A model generated the notes under the pieces. It saw only the letters and a program-made list of their open reading frames with translations, was not told the origin of the DNA and searched no databases. A stretch of 45,278 bases of DNA, from the NCBI GenBank assembly GCA_005880855.1, contig VBGM01000014.1, positions 1 through 45,278 on the forward strand, given 5' to 3'. Of the stretch, positions 8,678 through 17,409 are shown in pieces. Numbering within the stretch: position 1 is the stretch's first letter; each line of letters starts with the position of its first letter. A program made the position numbers and the translations under genes. The DNA comes from Chloroflexota bacterium (GTDB taxonomy: Bacteria; Chloroflexota; Dormibacteria; Dormibacterales; Dormibacteraceae).

Positions 8678-9612
8678 TGGTCCTGGTCCTGGTCGAGCAT
8701 GCGGACGGCAAGGCGATCGACCCGTCGCTGCAGGCGCTGACCGCGGCGCGAACGTTTGGCGAGGCCGTGCACGCGCTGCTCATCGGATCGAGCGTCGACC
8801 TCAGCGCGCATGGCGTAGCCGTCGCCCACCTCGCGCAGCATGCGTCCCTCGACTCGTTCGCGCCGGATGCATGGGCCGCGATCCTCGGCCAGCTCGCCGA
8901 TCGATTGAACGCGAGGGCCATCTTTGCCGCGGGAACCGACCGCGGCAATGAGGTGATGGCGCGCGTTGCGGCGCGCACGCAGCTGCCGCTGGCGACGAAC
9001 TGCATCGCAGTCGCGACGGGAAGTCCCGTCACGCTCACGCGGCAGCGCTGGGGCGGCAGCCTCCTGGAAGAGGCTGCGCTGCACAGCCCACGGCCGTTGA
9101 TCACGGTCGCGCCGCACACCGTGGCCATCGCGGGGTATCCGGCCGACACCACGGTCGAGGAGTTCACGCCTCAGCTGAACGAGGAGGAGCTCGTCGTCAA
9201 GGTCGCCGAACGCGTCAGCAACAAGGGTGGTGGCGTCTCCCTCGCCGAGGCGAAAGTAGTCGTCAGCGGCGGTCGCGGCGTCGGCTCCAAGGAGGGGTTC
9301 GCGATCATCGAGGAGCTGGCCTCACTCCTGAGAGGGGCCGTCGGCTGCTCGCGCGTCGTGACGAGCGCGGGCTGGCGGCCGCATTCGGACCAGGTCGGTC
9401 AGACCGGCACCAAGATCGCGCCCGAGCTGTACATCGCGTGCGGCATCTCCGGCGCCACCCAGCACATGGCCGGATGCAAGGGCGCCAAGCGCATCCTCGC
9501 GATCAACTCCGACGCCGAGGCGCCGATCATGCAGAACGCGGACTATGCGGTGGTCGGGGACCTCAAGGAGATCGTCCCCGCAATCTCCGCCGAGCTTCGC
9601 AAGCAACGATGA
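8677..9612 (+). CDS. etfA: Electron transfer flavoprotein alpha subunit
   Basis: This 311-residue protein carries the conserved EtfA C-terminal FAD domain: VVSGGRGVGSKEGF, TSAGWRPHSDQVGQTG and GISGATQHMAGCKGAK near residues 190-280, then IMQNADYAVVGDL. The N-terminal domain is short, as in bacterial EtfA. It carries electrons from the flavoprotein demethylases to the membrane Fe-S oxidoreductase that starts within its stop codon (ATGA). No extra ferredoxin domain and no nearby FixC/FixX genes are present, so electron bifurcation is not indicated. Confidence 0.94.
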   Translation: MVLVLVEHADGKAIDPSLQALTAARTFGEAVHALLIGSSVDLSAHGVAVAHLAQHASLDSFAPDAWAAILGQLADRLNARAIFAAGTDRGNEVMARVAARTQLPLATNCIAVATGSPVTLTRQRWGGSLLEEAALHSPRPLITVAPHTVAIAGYPADTTVEEFTPQLNEEELVVKVAERVSNKGGGVSLAEAKVVVSGGRGVGSKEGFAIIEELASLLRGAVGCSRVVTSAGWRPHSDQVGQTGTKIAPELYIACGISGATQHMAGCKGAKRILAINSDAEAPIMQNADYAVVGDLKEIVPAISAELRKQR

Positions 9613-11621
9613 ACGCCGTACCCGCCATCGTCCTGGCGGCGGCTCTCATCATCGCCGGCGCCTTGTTCGGGCGCCGCGCCGTGCTGCTCTACCGCCTCGT
9701 GCGGATGGGCAAGCCCGTAAAGCGATTCGACGACCTGCCCGGCCGGGCTCGCGCCGAAGCCGTCGTCGTCATCGGCCAGAGCAAATTGCTGCAGCGGCTC
9801 CTGCCGGGCTTGATGCATGCCGCGATCTTTTGGGGCTTCATCGTCCTGCTTCCCACCATCTTCATCGCGATGATCGGCATCGTCGACCAGCACGCGACCC
9901 TGCCATGGCTTGGGCAGCAGGGCTGGTACGCGGTTCTCGTCGACCTCTTCGCCGTGCTCGTGCTGGCCGGCGTCATCACGGCCTTCGTGATCCGCAAGAT
10001 CCAGCGGCCGCGCCGGTTCACGGGCAGCCACGTGCGCGAAGCCGACCTCATCCTGCTGCTGATCGCAGGGATCGTCGTCTCACTTCTGCTGTGGCACGCC
10101 AGCCAGATCGCGCTCGGCCTCAACGAGTACCCGGCCGCGTGGGCTCCAGTCTCGAGCGCGCTGGGGCTCGCGCTCCATCAATCGTGGACGCCATACCTCG
10201 AGCGTGGTGCGGTCTGGGCCCATGCGCTGATCATCCTGGGCTTCCTCGTCTACCTGCCTTACTCGAAGCACCTGCACATCTTTCTCGCGGCGGTGAACGT
10301 GTTCTTCGGCCGCACGCACTCACGCGGCCGGCTGGAGCCGATCGACTTCGAAGCCGCCGACGGGGAAGTCCGCTTCGGTGCCGCCACAGCCGCCGACCTC
10401 ACGTGGAAGCAGGTGGTCGACACGATGTCGTGCACAGAGTGCGGCCGGTGTCAGGACGTCTGCCCGGCCTACAACACGGGCAAGGAGCTCTCTCCGAAGC
10501 TCTTGATCATGGCGCTGCGCGATCGGGTCCTCGCCGAAGGCCCGGCCGCCCTCGAGGCGAAGAAGAACGCCGCCACCCCGAAGCTCCTGCCGCTGGTCCC
10601 GACGGCGGTCACCGACGATGTCGTGTGGGATTGCGTGACGTGCGGCGCGTGCGTACGCGAATGCCCGGTGGGGATCGAGCACATCGACCACATCGTCGAC
10701 CTCCGCCGGAACCTGGTGATGGTCGAATCGCGTTTCCCCGACGAGGCCACGACGATGCTCCGTGACATCGATCGCGCCTCCAACCCCTGGGGCAAGCCGC
10801 AATCGGATCGCGCGCATTGGGCAGACGGGCTTGGCGTTCGCGTGCTCGGGCTAGGCGAGCCGGCGCCGGACGTCCTCTTCTGGGTCGGGTGCGCGCCGTC
10901 GTTCGACGAGCGGGCGAAGCAGGCGGCGATATCGACGGCGAAGCTGCTCGAGGCTGCTGGCGTCGACTTCGCGATCCTTGGGCCACGCGAGTCGTGTACC
11001 GGCGACCCCGCTCGCCGGATGGGCGACGAGTACACGTTCCAGAAGATGGCCAAACAGAACGTGGGCACGTTGAACGAGGCGAAGATCAAAAAGATCGTGA
11101 CCACCTGCCCTCATTGCTTCAACACCATCGGCAAGGAGTACGCAGACTTCGGAGGCCGGTACGAGGTCGTCCACCACACCGAGTTTCTGGCCGAGCTCGT
11201 GCGTGACGGCCGCTTGAACCCGCTCGCCGGCGACCGGACCATCACCTATCACGACTCCTGCTACCTGGCGCGCCATAACGATGTGCGCGAGGCTCCGCGC
11301 GAGCTGGCGGCCGCCGCCGGTCGCACGGTGGAGATGCCGCGCAATCGCGAGCGCACCTTCTGCTGCGGCGCCGGCGGCGCGCGCATGTGGATGGAGGAGA
11401 GGCGCGGCCGGCCGATCAACGAGGAGCGCGTACGCGAAGCTGCGGGAACCGGCGCCGAGACGCTCGCCGTGGGATGCCCCTTCTGCACGGTGATGCTGGA
11501 CGACGGAGTCCGCACGACCGGCGCGAAGCTGCAGGTCATCGATCTCGCCACGCTGCTGGCCGAAGCGGTCGAGAGGCGGCGATCGCATGACGCCGGCGCA
11601 TCCGCCACCACGCGTGGATAG
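9609..11621 (+). CDS. Membrane Fe-S oxidoreductase, ETF:quinone reductase type (CCG domains)
   Basis: The 670-residue protein has about five to six hydrophobic helices in the first 240 residues (nitrate-reductase-gamma-like), two [4Fe-4S] motifs (Cys275/278/281/285 and Cys342/345/348/352) and two C-terminal cysteine-rich CCG-type regions, the first with GCAP...TCPHC, the second with HDSCYLARHN, FCCGAGGARMW and VGCPFC. This matches heterodisulfide-reductase-like proteins that sit beside ETF genes and pass ETF electrons to menaquinone, and DgcB-like partners of dimethylglycine demethylases. It overlaps etfA by ATGA and the next gene by 35 bases. Its place between two demethylases gives a direct path from N-methyl oxidation to the respiratory chain (inference). 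Confidence 0.88.
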   Translation: MNAVPAIVLAAALIIAGALFGRRAVLLYRLVRMGKPVKRFDDLPGRARAEAVVVIGQSKLLQRLLPGLMHAAIFWGFIVLLPTIFIAMIGIVDQHATLPWLGQQGWYAVLVDLFAVLVLAGVITAFVIRKIQRPRRFTGSHVREADLILLLIAGIVVSLLLWHASQIALGLNEYPAAWAPVSSALGLALHQSWTPYLERGAVWAHALIILGFLVYLPYSKHLHIFLAAVNVFFGRTHSRGRLEPIDFEAADGEVRFGAATAADLTWKQVVDTMSCTECGRCQDVCPAYNTGKELSPKLLIMALRDRVLAEGPAALEAKKNAATPKLLPLVPTAVTDDVVWDCVTCGACVRECPVGIEHIDHIVDLRRNLVMVESRFPDEATTMLRDIDRASNPWGKPQSDRAHWADGLGVRVLGLGEPAPDVLFWVGCAPSFDERAKQAAISTAKLLEAAGVDFAILGPRESCTGDPARRMGDEYTFQKMAKQNVGTLNEAKIKKIVTTCPHCFNTIGKEYADFGGRYEVVHHTEFLAELVRDGRLNPLAGDRTITYHDSCYLARHNDVREAPRELAAAAGRTVEMPRNRERTFCCGAGGARMWMEERRGRPINEERVREAAGTGAETLAVGCPFCTVMLDDGVRTTGAKLQVIDLATLLAEAVERRRSHDAGASATTRG

Positions 11622-14037
11622 CTCCGGTCAGGCGAGCGCTGTCGTCATCGGCGGCGGCATCACGGGCTGCAGCGTCGCCTATCACCTCGCCAAGGCCGGG
11701 CTGCGCGACGTCCACCTCATCGAGAAGGGCGAGCTGACGAGCGGTTCGACCTGCCATGCCGCCGGTCTGGTCACGCAGTTCAACCCCTCGCCGACGATGA
11801 TGCGATTCCGCCGTTACAGCATCGAGCTCTACCGCGAGCTGGGCGTGTTCGAGACCGTGGGCAGCCTGCGCTTTGCCTCGAGCCGGGAACAGCTGATGGA
11901 GCTGCAGCGGACAGCCAGCCGCGCGCGCGGCATCGGGCTCGACGTCGAGCTGGTCTCGGCCACCGAGGCCGCGAAGTTGATGCCCGCGATCACGACCGAG
12001 GCGCTATACGGGGCGGTGTGGGTTCCCGGCGACGGTCATCTCGACCCGCATACCGCCACGCACGCGCTGGCCCGGGGCGCGCGGGCGCTGGGCGCGCATG
12101 TCGCCACCGGCCTCCGTGTCAGCGGCATCGAGCTCTCGAACAAGGGAGCGATCCAGGCGGTGGTCACCGACGCCGGCAGGATCGAGACCGAGGTCGTCGT
12201 CATCGCAGGCGGGATCTGGGCTCCGCAGATCGCGGCCATGGCGGGCGTGCGGGTCGTCTCGACCCCGGTCGATCACCAGCACGCCGCGCTGCGAGCCGTG
12301 CCCGGGCACGAGCTGCCGGGTGACATGCCCTGCTTCCGCGATCCCGACAACCTCGTGTATGGCAAGGCGGAAGCGGAAGGCATGATCCTGGGCGGCTACG
12401 AGCAGGATCCGGTCGCCCGCTGGATCGACGGCGTTCCCTGGGACCACTCGGGGATGTCGATGCCTCCCGACCAGGCCCGTTTCGAGCCTCTACTGCGGGG
12501 CGCCGCCCGACGCTTTCCTTTTCTCGGCGAGGCGGGGATCGTCAAGCTCGTGTGCCATCCCGACGCGATGACACCTGACGCCAACCCGCTGCTGGGCCCG
12601 GCGCCCGGCGTGCCTGGGTTGTACCTGGCGGCGGGACTTTCGCTCAACGGATTCGGCGGCGCCGGCGGCATCGGCCGCGCACTGGCGGAGTGGATCACAG
12701 GGCGCGAGACCGAGCTCGACCTCCATCCGTATCGCTGCTGGCGTTTCGGTCCGGTTCACCGCGACCATCGCTACGCCGCCGACCTGGCTCGTGAGGCGTA
12801 TCGGTACTACTACTTCTTGCGGTATCCGTTCGACTCGGACGAGTGGGGCCGCCCCCGGCGCACCAGCGCTCTGCACACGCGCATGCAGGACCTGAGCGCA
12901 GTGTTCGGCGCGAAGCATGGCTGGGAGCGCGTCGACTACTACGAACCTGGACGGCCGTGGCGGCGCGCTGGAGCCGACCAGCGTCGATTTGGCTGGACGC
13001 GACCTCCGTATTTCGACCTGCTCGCGGAGGAGCACGCCGCGTTCCGCGAGCGCGCCGGCATCATCGACATGAGCTCGTTCGGAAAGATCGACGTCACCGG
13101 CCCCGGCGCGCTGCCGCTGCTCGAGCGGGTGGCCGGCAACACGATCGAGCGTCCCGCCGGCAGCGTCGTCTACACGCAGCTGCTCGAGATGGACGGTGGG
13201 ATCGCCGCCGACGTCACCGTCACACGTCTCGCCGAGGACCATTTCCGGGTCGTGACCGGCGCCGGTTATGTGAACAGCGACCTCGGCTGGCTGCGGCTGC
13301 AGGTTCGCCAAGACGACCCGGCCGTTGCACTTCGAGAATCGACCGAGGATTTCTCTGTCATCGGACTATGGGGACCAGGTGCGCGCGACATCCTCGGGCG
13401 GGTGACCGGCGACGACGTCTCGGAGGAAGGTTTCCCGTTCATGCAGGCGAAGACGATTCGCATCGGCGGCGCGCGCGCCCTGGCGCAGAGGGTGACGTAC
13501 GTCGGCGAGCTCGGCTGGGAGCTCTACGTGGAGCCGGCGTGGGCCGGGCAGGTCTGGGACCGATTGATGGAAGCGGGTAAGGCGAGCGGGATCAGGCCGG
13601 GCGGGTATCGAGCGCTCGATTCGCTGCGGATGGAGAAGGGCTACCGCTATTACGGCACCGACCTGACTCTGCTCGACACCCCACTCGAAGCCGGCCTGGG
13701 CTTTTGCGTGCGCTTCGAGAAGCCCGAGTTCAACGGGCGCGCGCGCCTGCTGGCCCTGCGCGAACGCGGCATCGAGCGGCGCCTGCGCACGCTGGAGATT
13801 GGGGGCGAGGAATACCTGCCCATCTACGGAGGGGAGGCGGTGTATCGCGATGGGGCCGTGATCGGCCGGCTGCGAAGCTGCGCCTACGGATTCACGGCGC
13901 GTCGCAACCTCGCGTACTCTTACCTGCCCGCCGACCTCAAGCCGGGTGGCGCAGTCGAGGTGGAGGTGTTCGGGGAGCGGGTCGTGGCGCGAGTCGCCGT
14001 CGATGCGGTTGTGCGGCGCGAGAATGTCACGAGCTGA
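11587..14037 (+). CDS. Dimethylglycine/sarcosine dehydrogenase-like FAD-GcvT fusion protein (2)
   Basis: This 816-residue paralogue of the protein at 5397 has the same layout: FAD-binding VIGGGITGCSVAYHL (residues 20-34), DAO domain to about residue 385, linker, GcvT-like THF domain and GcvT C-terminal barrel. His57 lies in GSTCHAAGL, very close to the covalent-FAD site of mammalian DMGDH and SARDH. The GcvT part has GGIAAD, then YVGELGWELYV and RALDSLRMEKGY, all standard. It is closer to textbook DMGDH than paralogue 1. Having two copies around one ETF set fits two successive demethylations, for example dimethylglycine then sarcosine, but either could act on another amine. It overlaps both neighbours. 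Confidence 0.9.
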   Translation: MTPAHPPPRVDSSGQASAVVIGGGITGCSVAYHLAKAGLRDVHLIEKGELTSGSTCHAAGLVTQFNPSPTMMRFRRYSIELYRELGVFETVGSLRFASSREQLMELQRTASRARGIGLDVELVSATEAAKLMPAITTEALYGAVWVPGDGHLDPHTATHALARGARALGAHVATGLRVSGIELSNKGAIQAVVTDAGRIETEVVVIAGGIWAPQIAAMAGVRVVSTPVDHQHAALRAVPGHELPGDMPCFRDPDNLVYGKAEAEGMILGGYEQDPVARWIDGVPWDHSGMSMPPDQARFEPLLRGAARRFPFLGEAGIVKLVCHPDAMTPDANPLLGPAPGVPGLYLAAGLSLNGFGGAGGIGRALAEWITGRETELDLHPYRCWRFGPVHRDHRYAADLAREAYRYYYFLRYPFDSDEWGRPRRTSALHTRMQDLSAVFGAKHGWERVDYYEPGRPWRRAGADQRRFGWTRPPYFDLLAEEHAAFRERAGIIDMSSFGKIDVTGPGALPLLERVAGNTIERPAGSVVYTQLLEMDGGIAADVTVTRLAEDHFRVVTGAGYVNSDLGWLRLQVRQDDPAVALRESTEDFSVIGLWGPGARDILGRVTGDDVSEEGFPFMQAKTIRIGGARALAQRVTYVGELGWELYVEPAWAGQVWDRLMEAGKASGIRPGGYRALDSLRMEKGYRYYGTDLTLLDTPLEAGLGFCVRFEKPEFNGRARLLALRERGIERRLRTLEIGGEEYLPIYGGEAVYRDGAVIGRLRSCAYGFTARRNLAYSYLPADLKPGGAVEVEVFGERVVARVAVDAVVRRENVTS

Positions 14038-14923
14038 CGAAGCGGTCGCCCGCGTCTCGTTATGGAAAGGCGAGAAGGTTCACATGTCGCCGCTGTCGGG
14101 AGGGCTGACCAACGAGAACTACCTCGTCGAGGCGGGTGGCGCGCGTTACGTGATGCGGATTCCCGGGCAGTCGACCGAGCTGCTCGCGATCGATCGGGCC
14201 AACGAGGTGTTCAACACGTTGGCGGCGGCGTCCACGGGCATCGGACCCAGGGTGCACGAGTTCGTCCGCCAGGGCGACGTGATGGTTCTGGAGTTCATCG
14301 ACGGCCCGACCATGTCCGCCCAGACGCTCCGGTCGAAAGAGATGGCAGCTCGAATGGCAGCCTCGTTTCGGCGGCTGCATGCAGCCCCACCCTTCCTTCA
14401 GGACTTCAACATGTTCCGCCTGATCAAGAAGTACCTCGACATCGTCGACAAGCACAAGGTCACGATTCCCGCGGACTACCGCAAGCGGCTGCCTCTGCTC
14501 CGCGAAATCGAGCGCACCGTCGGCAGGGCGGCGCTCCCCAGCGTGTCCTGCCACAACGACCTCCTCTGCGAGAACTTCATCGACGACGGCGTGGCGCTCC
14601 GCATCGTCGACTACGAGCTCAGCGGCAACAACGACCCGTGCTTCGACCTCGGCAACACCGCGCAGGAGGCCGAGTTCGACGACGAGCTGCGCGCGGCGTT
14701 GTGTGAGGCCTACTTCGGCCAGCTCGACGAGCGGCAGCTGGCGAGGATGAACCTCTTCGCCTTGATGTCGGACGTGGGGTGGACGCTGTGGGGCGCCATC
14801 CAGGCGAAGATCTCGGCGATCGACTACGACTTCAAGGGCTACTACACCGCCCGCTGGCAGCGAGCGCTCGAAGTTATGGAATCCGATCGGCTCGTGCAGT
14901 GGATGAGGACGGCCCAAACCTAG
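14024..14923 (+). CDS. Choline-kinase-like / aminoglycoside-phosphotransferase-fold kinase
   Basis: The protein (299 residues) has the protein-kinase-like APH fold. The catalytic loop is HNDLLCEN (His177, Asp179, Asn184) and the metal-binding Asp196 is in IVDYELSGNNDP. The N-terminal SGGLTNENYLV and the WTLWGAIQAK region near the end resemble the LicA choline/ethanolamine kinase group more than antibiotic kinases. The ATG at 14024 overlaps the preceding stop by 14 bases; upstream codons in the frame have no family similarity. A kinase for choline or a related amino alcohol would fit a methylated-amine island, but thiamine or other small alcohols are alternatives. Confidence 0.75.
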   Translation: MSRADEAVARVSLWKGEKVHMSPLSGGLTNENYLVEAGGARYVMRIPGQSTELLAIDRANEVFNTLAAASTGIGPRVHEFVRQGDVMVLEFIDGPTMSAQTLRSKEMAARMAASFRRLHAAPPFLQDFNMFRLIKKYLDIVDKHKVTIPADYRKRLPLLREIERTVGRAALPSVSCHNDLLCENFIDDGVALRIVDYELSGNNDPCFDLGNTAQEAEFDDELRAALCEAYFGQLDERQLARMNLFALMSDVGWTLWGAIQAKISAIDYDFKGYYTARWQRALEVMESDRLVQWMRTAQT

Positions 14924-14958
14924 GTCAAGTCGGGTCGCCGATCAGTGTTTGGGTTTCG

Positions 14959-15612
14959 CTATCTCAGTGCCGCAACTACACCGACAACGACTAGTGCAAC
15001 CGGCACGCCGATCCCAAGCGCCCACGCCATCCACTTCACGCTCGTTTTCAGCTCGCCCACGTCACGAGCCAGCGATGCGAGCGATTTCACCATCCCCCCG
15101 AGAGTCGGGCTTTCGGGATTGCTCAGTTCCTCGATGTCGCGAGCACCAAGACCTGTCTGGCCCTGCCGGGAGCCCTTGTAAGGGTGCGCAACGGGCTGGT
15201 TGAGTTTGAAGAATTGGGCGGTCAAGAACGGGGCTTCGAACGCTAGCGTCACGCGCCGAGGAGCAAGATTTGTTAAGCGAACGATCAGCACCCCATCGAA
15301 ACCGGGGTCGATCTGGGGTCCGGAAAGTAGCACCAATCCCTGTCTGGCATACGGGGAGCACAGGCCAATCTGGCCTGCGATCTGCGGGCCGCAATGCACA
15401 CGCTCGAGGGTAGCGACGACTGCGAACTCCCCAGGATCAATCACGACAAGGCCCCTATTTGCAACGTCGATCTTGGAGTCAGTCCCGCTCAAGTAGGCTT
15501 CAGCTCCGACTCGGAGGTCGTAGCTCGCAGGTTGGAGATACTTGTCGCTCATCGGGTCGATCTCCATCAGCCCGCTACGGACAGCGGTTTGCACCTCTGC
15601 GTCGCTCAGCAT
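14959..15612 (-). CDS. dCTP deaminase/dUTPase-fold protein with C-terminal membrane anchor
   Basis: Residues 1-150 match the trimeric dCTP deaminase/dUTPase fold: LQPASYDLRVG, GLCSPYARQGL and IDPGFDG. In Dcd the catalytic Ser and Arg lie in S-x-x-A-R and the catalytic Glu in VLEFYN; here Ser and Arg remain (SPYAR) but the Glu position reads Arg (LIVRLTN), so deaminase activity is doubtful. The C-terminal third has a coiled-coil-like stretch and one hydrophobic helix (WALGIGVPVALVVVGVVAA), an unusual addition. The ATG follows GAGG by seven bases. Base composition looks less GC-rich than in neighbours. It lies 80 bases downstream of fhs on the same strand with no clear terminator between. The function is unknown. 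Confidence 0.7.
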   Translation of the reverse strand: MLSDAEVQTAVRSGLMEIDPMSDKYLQPASYDLRVGAEAYLSGTDSKIDVANRGLVVIDPGEFAVVATLERVHCGPQIAGQIGLCSPYARQGLVLLSGPQIDPGFDGVLIVRLTNLAPRRVTLAFEAPFLTAQFFKLNQPVAHPYKGSRQGQTGLGARDIEELSNPESPTLGGMVKSLASLARDVGELKTSVKWMAWALGIGVPVALVVVGVVAALR

Positions 15613-15692
15613 GTCGACCTCAAGAATAACCCAAACATGCGTTCGGGTACACTCCTTAACAGCATCTCGGACGCGAGCACACTGTCAATGTC

Positions 15693-17399
15693 CTAGGACA
15701 GCCCGACGATCTCGCCGTTTTCGTCGATGTCTATGCGCGCGGCGGCTGGGTTCGACGGCAGGCCGGGCATGGTGCGCATGTCCCCGCAGATCGGATAGAT
15801 GAACCCGGCGCCGACGGAGGCGCGGACCTCTCGGACGGGCAGGATCCAGCCGGTCGGCGCGCCCTTGAGCGTGGGGTCGGACGAGATCGACAGGTGGGTC
15901 TTGGCGATGCAGACGGGCAGCCGGCCGAACCCGTTGCGCTCGTAGGAATCGATCTGCCGGGTGGCGTGGAGGTCGTACTCGACCCCGCCCGCGCCGTATA
16001 CCCGCTTCGCCACCGTCTCGATCTTCTCCTTGAGAGGGGCGTCGTCGGGATACAGGAAGTGGAAGGAGTTCGGTTCATCGGCCGCTTCGGCGACCGCCTC
16101 GGCGAGCTCGACCGCTCCCCTGCCGCCTTCGGAGAAGTGATGGCATACCGCCGAACGCACGCCAAGCTCCTCAGCCAGCTCGCGGATCGCGGCGTGCTCG
16201 GATGTGTGGTCGGTGGGAAACGCATTGATCGCGATCACCGGTGTCACGCCGTGGATGCGGATGTTCTCGATCTGTTTGCGCAGGTTGCTCGCACCAGCGC
16301 ACACGTCATCGGGGTTCTCCTTGATCATCTCCGGCGGCAGCGGCTTGCCGGCCACGACCTTGAACCTTCCCGAGTGGACCTTGAGCGCGCGAACGGTGGT
16401 CACCACCACGGCCGCATCGGGAACGAGGCCCGAGGCCCGGCACTTGATGTTGAAGAACCGCTCCGCGCCCATGTCGGCGCCGAAGCCCGCTTCGGTGACC
16501 AGGAAATCACCAGCGTGGATGCCGATGAGATCGGCGATCACCGAGGAGTTGCCGTGGGCGATGTTTCCAAAAGGCCCGGCGTGCACGAGCACCGGCGTGT
16601 TCTCGAGCGTCTGGAGCAGGTTGGGCTTGATCGCCTCGCGCATGATCACGGCCATCGCACCGGCCGCGTGCAGGTCTTCGGCCGTGATCGGCTTGCCCTC
16701 GACAGTGTTGCCGATGACGATTCGTCCAAGGCGATGGCGCATGTCCTGGAGCGACGTCGAAAGCGCCAGCACCGCCATCACCTCCGAGGCGGCGGTGATA
16801 TCGAAGCCGGTCTGCCGAATCACACCATCCTCGCGCTGGCCGAGCCCGACGATGATGTTTCGCAGCACGCGGTCGCTCACGTCCAGCACCCGGCGCCATG
16901 TCACCGAGTGCCGGTCGACGTGGAAGAAATCGTCGTTCTGGTGGACGTGGTTGTCGATCATCGCGGCGAGCAGGTTGTGAGCGGAGGTGACGGCATGCAC
17001 GTCGCCGGTCAGGTGGAGGTTCATCCGCTCCATCGGCACCACCTGGCTGTAGCCGCCGCCCGCCGCGCCACCCTTGATGCCGAACGTGGGTCCCATCGAC
17101 GGCTGGCGGATGGCAACTGTCGCGGACTTGCCGATGTGAGTCAGCGCCTGGCCGAGCCCGACCGTGGTGGTGGTCTTGCCTTCGCCCAGCGGTGTAGGCG
17201 TGATCGCAGACACCACGACGTATTTCGCCTTCGGTCGATCCGCCAGCTCATCGATCGCTTCCAGCCGGATCTTGGCGACGTCGTATCCGTAGGGCTCGAG
17301 CAGGTGAGGGCCGATGCCCATCTTCGCGGCGATGTCCGGCATCGGCAGCAGCCGTGCTTTGCGCGCGATCTCGAGGTCGGGTGGGAACGTCACCGCCAT
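15693..17399 (-). CDS. fhs: Formate-tetrahydrofolate ligase
   Basis: This 568-residue enzyme makes 10-formyl-THF from formate, THF and ATP, and can run in reverse to yield ATP. The P-loop is TPLGEGKTTTT with Lys75; other family blocks include RQPSMGPTFGIKGGAAGGG, LTGDVHAVTSAHNLLAA and GFGADMGAERFFNIKCR. Length is normal for Fhs. The ATG at 17399 has GGAGAGGG just upstream and is preferred over frame-compatible upstream codons that overlap metF and lack similarity. It lies 10 bases after metF, so both are co-transcribed. In this island it probably works in the formate-releasing, ATP-forming direction on C1 units from demethylation. Confidence 0.97.
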   Translation of the reverse strand: MAVTFPPDLEIARKARLLPMPDIAAKMGIGPHLLEPYGYDVAKIRLEAIDELADRPKAKYVVVSAITPTPLGEGKTTTTVGLGQALTHIGKSATVAIRQPSMGPTFGIKGGAAGGGYSQVVPMERMNLHLTGDVHAVTSAHNLLAAMIDNHVHQNDDFFHVDRHSVTWRRVLDVSDRVLRNIIVGLGQREDGVIRQTGFDITAASEVMAVLALSTSLQDMRHRLGRIVIGNTVEGKPITAEDLHAAGAMAVIMREAIKPNLLQTLENTPVLVHAGPFGNIAHGNSSVIADLIGIHAGDFLVTEAGFGADMGAERFFNIKCRASGLVPDAAVVVTTVRALKVHSGRFKVVAGKPLPPEMIKENPDDVCAGASNLRKQIENIRIHGVTPVIAINAFPTDHTSEHAAIRELAEELGVRSAVCHHFSEGGRGAVELAEAVAEAADEPNSFHFLYPDDAPLKEKIETVAKRVYGAGGVEYDLHATRQIDSYERNGFGRLPVCIAKTHLSISSDPTLKGAPTGWILPVREVRASVGAGFIYPICGDMRTMPGLPSNPAAARIDIDENGEIVGLS

Positions 17400-17409
17400 T
17401 GCCCTCTCC

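Noticed and set aside
7913-11621. Electron-bifurcating EtfABCX (FixABCX) complex
   Set aside because: No FixC or FixX homologue is present; the partner is a CCG-type membrane Fe-S protein, which fits simple transfer to quinone.
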